Shown: positions 60,677-64,000 of the stretch, one piece after another
How positions within the stretch are numbered: position 1 is the first letter of the stretch
How the letters are laid out: every line of letters starts with the position of its first letter
Assembly (NCBI RefSeq): GCF_001574435.1
Contig: NZ_LOCN01000023.1
Location: 23,276-87,275 of the forward strand
Source: Moritella sp. JT01
Lineage (GTDB): Bacteria; Pseudomonadota; Gammaproteobacteria; Enterobacterales; Moritellaceae
Direction of reading: 5' to 3'
DNA length: 64,000 bases
Program-made: the position numbers and the translations under genes
Notes under the pieces: generated by a model
The model's database searches: none
Seen by the model: only the letters and a program-made list of their open reading frames with translations
What the model was told of the DNA's origin: nothing

Positions 60677-60695
60677 GATAATTGTTTTCATTGGC
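60677..60695. promoter_or_regulatory. Fur-box-like operator
   Basis: GATAATTGTTTTCATTGGC matches the 19-base Fur consensus at 13 positions by my count. It lies 52 bases before the PepSY start. AATGTAA and TTTACATT flank it on either side. Confidence 0.55.
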
Positions 60696-60734
60696 ATTGA
60701 ATTTACATTATTTACGTTAACTCATGCCAATGCA

Positions 60735-61025
60735 CTAGTAGTGATAGTTAAGTCCATTGATTCCTTCATTATCGTCAATATCATCGTCATCAATAATGTC
60801 ACAATACGTCTTAACTTCAGCTTCGGTATGAGGAATGCCTGCTACATCAGCAAGCTCCCACGAACGTTCACAGCGTTGAGTTCGTTCACACCACAAATAA
60901 CCCGCGGAAGGCAAGCAACCATACTCGTCACGATCGCCACCGATAGGCTTATACTCGGGGTCAGAATTGCTGCAGGCTGTAATACTTAATACTAACAAGG
61001 TTAATAAACCATATTTTAAACGCAT
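60735..61025 (-). CDS. Small cysteine-containing lipoprotein
   Basis: The lipobox ITAC sets the lipidated Cys at about residue 18. The mature part has a compact motif, EYGCLPSAGYLWCERTQRCERSWEL, with three spaced Cys (GC...AGY.WC....C.R.WE), that I have seen in other small bacterial lipoproteins but cannot name. It ends in an Asp-rich DIIDDDDIDDNEG run that could bind cations. 96 residues. Confidence 0.72.
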   Translation of the reverse strand: MRLKYGLLTLLVLSITACSNSDPEYKPIGGDRDEYGCLPSAGYLWCERTQRCERSWELADVAGIPHTEAEVKTYCDIIDDDDIDDNEGINGLNYHY

Positions 61026-61066
61026 AGTGTGCTCCTGATCCTATATAAAACAATTCTGGTTCATCG

Positions 61067-61450
61067 TTAGTATCCTTGCATAATAAAAGTCGCACTTTTA
61101 GCAGAATCAGTATGGGTTAAGATGCAAGTCGCTGTGGTACTTTCAGCGATGCTCATTGGCGTAACAGTGTAACCTAAAGGTAATGATGAACCACTGAGTA
61201 GACTTCCGGCATCATCACAATTATCAATGTGTACAGCCTCTCCCGTCGATAATCCCGATTTTGAGATCATCTTGGCAGCGTAATTAAACGTATTTGCACT
61301 TTCAATACTGCGAGCAATATTAATCACACTGACATCTAATGCGGCATCGGCAAGATCAATAAATCGAGGTACAGCCATCGCACCTAATATGCCTGATATA
61401 ACTACAACAGCACTTAATTCAACTAACGTAACTCCAGCTTGTTTTTTCAT
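61067..61450 (-). CDS. Orphan type IV pilin-like protein
   Basis: The prepilin signature is clear: a short positive leader (MKKQA), cleavage after Gly6, then VTLVELSAVVVISGILGAMAVPRFIDLAD with Glu5 of the mature pilin. The globular part is about 90 residues and has a Cys pair. MSHA-like in style. No other pilus gene is nearby, so it would need assembly by a pilus or type II machine encoded elsewhere. 127 residues. Confidence 0.85.
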   Translation of the reverse strand: MKKQAGVTLVELSAVVVISGILGAMAVPRFIDLADAALDVSVINIARSIESANTFNYAAKMISKSGLSTGEAVHIDNCDDAGSLLSGSSLPLGYTVTPMSIAESTTATCILTHTDSAKSATFIMQGY

Positions 61451-61521
61451 TTTTTAGACCATCCATGATCATGAATCCACGATTATTTTTGCTGATAAAT
61501 ATAGACAGCAAAAGCTCACTG

Positions 61522-61541
61522 CCAATTACGATATTAATTGG
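61522..61541. promoter_or_regulatory. Operator-like dyad upstream of the pilin gene
   Basis: CCAATTA (61522-61528) and TAATTGG (61535-61541) form a perfect inverted repeat with a six-base spacer, about 72 bases before the pilin ATG. Confidence 0.35.
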
Positions 61542-61673
61542 TAAATATTACGCCAACAACTAAGAGTATAGCTACAAAACAACAAGGCATAACCATTGAT
61601 ATATAACTGGTTTCATACATAGTAACTGTAGTGCTACAATTTTTGTTTTGCATTCTAAAATTAAAAAAAACCA

Positions 61674-61699
61674 CAAAAAAACGGGCTTAAAAGCCCGTT
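61674..61699 (-). terminator. phoH-type gene terminator
   Basis: AACGGGCTT (61680-61688) and AAGCCCGTT (61691-61699) form a 9-bp stem with a two-base gap. On the minus strand it is followed by seven T. Confidence 0.85.
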
Positions 61700-61727
61700 A
61701 TCGGTATCATTAAAACCTGATTGTTAA

Positions 61728-63122
61728 TTACATATTATGCTCAGCAAAAGAGGCTAAACGACTACGTTGCACTCCTTTTAAGAACACATTGGCACTGCCG
61801 TCAAAATCTTTAAAGCGTTCCACTATATAAGTAAGACCCGAGGTTACAGCGGTTAAGTAACTACTATCAATTTGCGATAAGTTACCCGAACACACAATTT
61901 TAGTGCCCTCGCCACAACGCGTAATAATGGTCTTAAGCTGCGCTGCAGTGAGGTTTTGACACTCATCTAATAATACAAACGCATTTTGAATCGAACGACC
62001 ACGCATAAAGTTTACCGACTTGAACTGTAAGTTCGCTTTCTGTTTAATGTACTCAACTGAGCCATCTTTACATTCATCGTATTTATGCAAAACTTCTAAG
62101 GTATCCGTGATCGCGGCCAACCAAGGCAACATTTTTTCTTCTTCCGTGCCAGGTAAGAAACCAATGCTTTCCGCAATTTCTGGCGTGTTACGTGTAACAA
62201 TCACCTTGTCATACATTTTTCGCTCAACGACTTGCTCTAACGCCGCCGCCATCGCCAAAATAGTCTTACCACTCCCTGCGGGGCCGGTCAGAATGACCAA
62301 ATCAATATGCGGATTAAGTAAAGCTTCCAACGCCATGCCTTGGTAAATATTCTTAGGATGTATACCCCACGCTTTTTTTGACATCAGGCGTTCGCGACCT
62401 AAATCAACAAAACTAATTTCTCCCTTGTCCTTTCCGACAACACGGGCGGCAAAGTGATCCGTTTCATCAATCAGGTATTGGTTAATAAAAGTATCTTTAA
62501 GCAATTCCGTTTCGACAGTATGAATGGTCTTTGAGCCCATGGTTTCACTTTTCATGCTTTCACTGTGGCATTCATTTATCTCTTGCCAAAAGTCGCCAGT
62601 GAATTTATGAAAGCCGGTCGCTAAAAACTTAATGTCATCAATCAATTGATCGGAACGGTAATCCTCTACCCGATTAAGCCCTGCGCCCTTCGCTTTCAAG
62701 CGCATATTAATGTCTTTAGTGACTAGTACAATTTCGCGATCAGATTGGTTTTGCAGAAACAACGCGGCATTGATAATACGATTATCGGGTTCATTTTCAG
62801 TAAAGAAAACATCTTGCTTCATCACGCTATGATCAGCAAAAATAGAGATCTTGCCCAATTTATTTTTACTTTCTATTTTTTGCAATGGCACACCTTGACT
62901 GATTTCTTCAGGGGTGGCGTTTGAAAAAATATCCTCCAATGCACGAATAGCGACACGAGCATCCCGACTGACATCCCTTTTTCTATCCTTAATATTATCG
63001 AGCTCTTCTAAAACAGTCATGGGGATCATGACATCGTGCTCTTGAAAGGTGAAGATAGATAAAGGTGCATGTAACAACACGTTGGTATCGAGAATGAAAA
63101 CTTTGTTATTGGTACTTTCCAT
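61728..63122 (-). CDS. PIN-PhoH fusion ATPase (PhoH2/YlaK type)
   Basis: The N-terminal PIN nuclease domain (residues 1-150) has acidic residues in ILDTNVLLHAP, TVLEELDNIK and DREIVLVTKDINMRLKA. The C-terminal PhoH ATPase has Walker A LTGPAGSGKTILAMAAALEQV near residue 275 and FVLLDECQNLTAAQLKTIITRCGEGTKIVCSGN. This fusion is thought to act as an RNA helicase-nuclease. 464 residues. Divergent from the TPR gene. Confidence 0.93.
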   Translation of the reverse strand: MESTNNKVFILDTNVLLHAPLSIFTFQEHDVMIPMTVLEELDNIKDRKRDVSRDARVAIRALEDIFSNATPEEISQGVPLQKIESKNKLGKISIFADHSVMKQDVFFTENEPDNRIINAALFLQNQSDREIVLVTKDINMRLKAKGAGLNRVEDYRSDQLIDDIKFLATGFHKFTGDFWQEINECHSESMKSETMGSKTIHTVETELLKDTFINQYLIDETDHFAARVVGKDKGEISFVDLGRERLMSKKAWGIHPKNIYQGMALEALLNPHIDLVILTGPAGSGKTILAMAAALEQVVERKMYDKVIVTRNTPEIAESIGFLPGTEEEKMLPWLAAITDTLEVLHKYDECKDGSVEYIKQKANLQFKSVNFMRGRSIQNAFVLLDECQNLTAAQLKTIITRCGEGTKIVCSGNLSQIDSSYLTAVTSGLTYIVERFKDFDGSANVFLKGVQRSRLASFAEHNM

Positions 63123-63282
63123 AAAAACACCTCTTTTAGTTCGACTAACCCTTAGCGCTTAGCCGTCGACCTTGTTGATTTCATTTTTAGCCATTTTTTT
63201 ACAATATCTGTGCTGCAATACGATATACTTACAAAATACATACCTCTGATGACCCTATCAGGCTTTTATTACGGAAATAAGA

Positions 63283-63711
63283 ATGACAGCAACCAAGACA
63301 GCACTTGACCCTAAGCTTTTTAAAGAAATCGAAATCATTTGTGAAAAAGGTGAAGAGCAGCTCGAAGCTGAAGAATACAAAACTGCGATCGATACCTTTA
63401 TGCAAGCTTATGATCTTGTTCCTGAACCTAAGATCCACTGGAATGTATCAACATGGATCCTAACAGCACTAGGTGATGCACACTTCATGTTAGGCGATTG
63501 GCCGTCATTAGAAGAAGCAACGGGTTTTGCTATGTTATGCCCTGAAGGTGCGGTAAATCCTTATTTACACCTACGTTTAGGTCAAGCACACTTTGAACTT
63601 GGCAACATGGGGCCTGCGAAAGAGCAACTAGAAAAAGCATTTGAAGCTGAAGGTGCAGAAATCTTTGGTGATGATGACCCAAAATATTTAGCCTTTGCCA
63701 AAGCTAAATAA
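63283..63711 (+). CDS. TPR-repeat protein
   Basis: 142 residues with about three tetratricopeptide-like helical pairs: EEQLEAEEYKTAIDTFMQAYDLVP, WILTALGDAHFMLGDWPSLEEA and PYLHLRLGQAHFELGNMGPAKEQLEKAF. No signal peptide, so cytosolic; probably a protein-protein adaptor. A hairpin with CCACCC (63725-63730) and GGGTGG (63748-63753) plus inner ACTA/TAGT follows and probably ends transcription. Confidence 0.8.
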   Translation: MTATKTALDPKLFKEIEIICEKGEEQLEAEEYKTAIDTFMQAYDLVPEPKIHWNVSTWILTALGDAHFMLGDWPSLEEATGFAMLCPEGAVNPYLHLRLGQAHFELGNMGPAKEQLEKAFEAEGAEIFGDDDPKYLAFAKAK

Positions 63712-63914
63712 AACAAGAATTCTACCACCCTCTTTTACTATTATAGTGGGTGGTTATTATTCTGACCAAAACACCGAACAAACAAGTACCTAATCTAAAA
63801 TAAGCGTTAACCCTAATGACGCAGGTGTCGCTACCGTTACGATTAAATTCGACTCTAAAAATGACGTGAATAATAACTAACAAAATAAAGGTAGGGCTCG
63901 TTAGATATAATATT

Positions 63915-63977
63915 GAAGCTCCCCTACCTCGCTTCGCGCCAGACAAGTCGGGGAAGGAAGGGGATTCTTGTCGTCAA
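63915..63977 (-). mobile_element. Candidate right end of an IS200/IS605-type tnpB element
   Basis: Bases 63915-63977 can fold as TCCCCTACCT paired with AGGAAGGGGA around CGCTTCGCG, like the terminal hairpins of tnpB elements. Fifteen bases (63926-63940) are identical to 43565-43579, next to the tnpB fossil. On the minus strand the last bases of the window read N-I-A, as near TnpB C-termini, so a tnpB might lie beyond the right edge. Tentative. Confidence 0.4.
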
Positions 63978-64000
63978 CGGCTTAAGCATTGCAATATTAA

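Noticed and set aside
63794..63880. A short frame reading NDAGVATVTIKFDSKND, like an adhesin tail
   Set aside because: It is closed by a stop at 63791 and is only 28 codons with no start codon or ribosome site; probably chance.

Overview
The window is a chromosomal segment of an AT-rich marine gammaproteobacterium. Gene content and order (ybeL-leuS-lptE-holA-nadD-rsfS-rlmH-mrdAB-mltB-rlpA-dacA-ybeD-lipBA; proBA next to crl and gpt; thiBPQ-yihD) match the Enterobacteria/Vibrio/Shewanella pattern. The protein flavour and the small accessory genes suggest Moritella or a close relative; the genus is inference.

Layout. 1-4.8 kb: 3' end of a ketopantoate reductase gene, thiI, an unusually short exported LigB, a small orphan gene, and a zinc-ribbon YbeL-like gene. 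5.1-19.5 kb: a long plus-strand housekeeping run: leuS, LPS assembly (lptE), replication (holA), NAD synthesis (nadD), ribosome factors (rsfS, rlmH), the rod-shape peptidoglycan cluster (mrdA, mrdB, mltB, rlpA, dacA), and ybeD and lipoate synthesis (lipB, lipA). 19.6-24.1 kb: a membrane-anchored repeat protein, proBA, crl and gpt, all minus strand. 24.4-27 kb: pepD and two small unknown envelope proteins. 27-31.3 kb: cysJIH sulfate assimilation operon. 31.5-39.3 kb: a crotonase, a small unknown, ilvIH, a GGDEF-EAL protein and an acyl-CoA ligase. 39.5-42.7 kb: a 49-codon small gene and leuAB, closed by a terminator with no leuCD.

42.8-53.8 kb is the most accessory part. It holds a PilZ protein, a fossil of ureG joined to a fossil of an IS200/IS605-type tnpB, and a two-gene cassette encoding a Tat-exported GHSRG serine hydrolase and a phospholipase D. 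It then has a TPP riboswitch with the thiamine ABC transporter thiBPQ, yihD, and an exported S33 peptidase-like hydrolase. The Tat hydrolase and the S33 hydrolase genes lie 6 kb apart but share a related upstream region of about 330 bp (promoter core, 5' leader, ribosome binding site). In front of the Tat hydrolase this leader starts a 29-codon ORF that overlaps the hydrolase start by ATGA.

53.8-60.7 kb is one minus-strand metal-uptake locus behind a Fur-box-like site. Gene order is PepSY membrane protein, DUF2271 protein, DUF4198 protein, a terminator-like hairpin plus short tandem repeats, a small periplasmic protein, a DUF6162-like protein, and a cluster-A1 metal ABC transporter with two solute-binding proteins. 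One of these two keeps the metal ligands and the other has lost them. 60.7-64 kb: a small lipoprotein, an orphan type IV prepilin, a PIN-PhoH ATPase, a TPR protein, and at the right edge a hairpin resembling the end of a tnpB element. It shares 15 bp with the tnpB fossil at 43.57 kb.

No tRNA, rRNA or CRISPR array was recognised.
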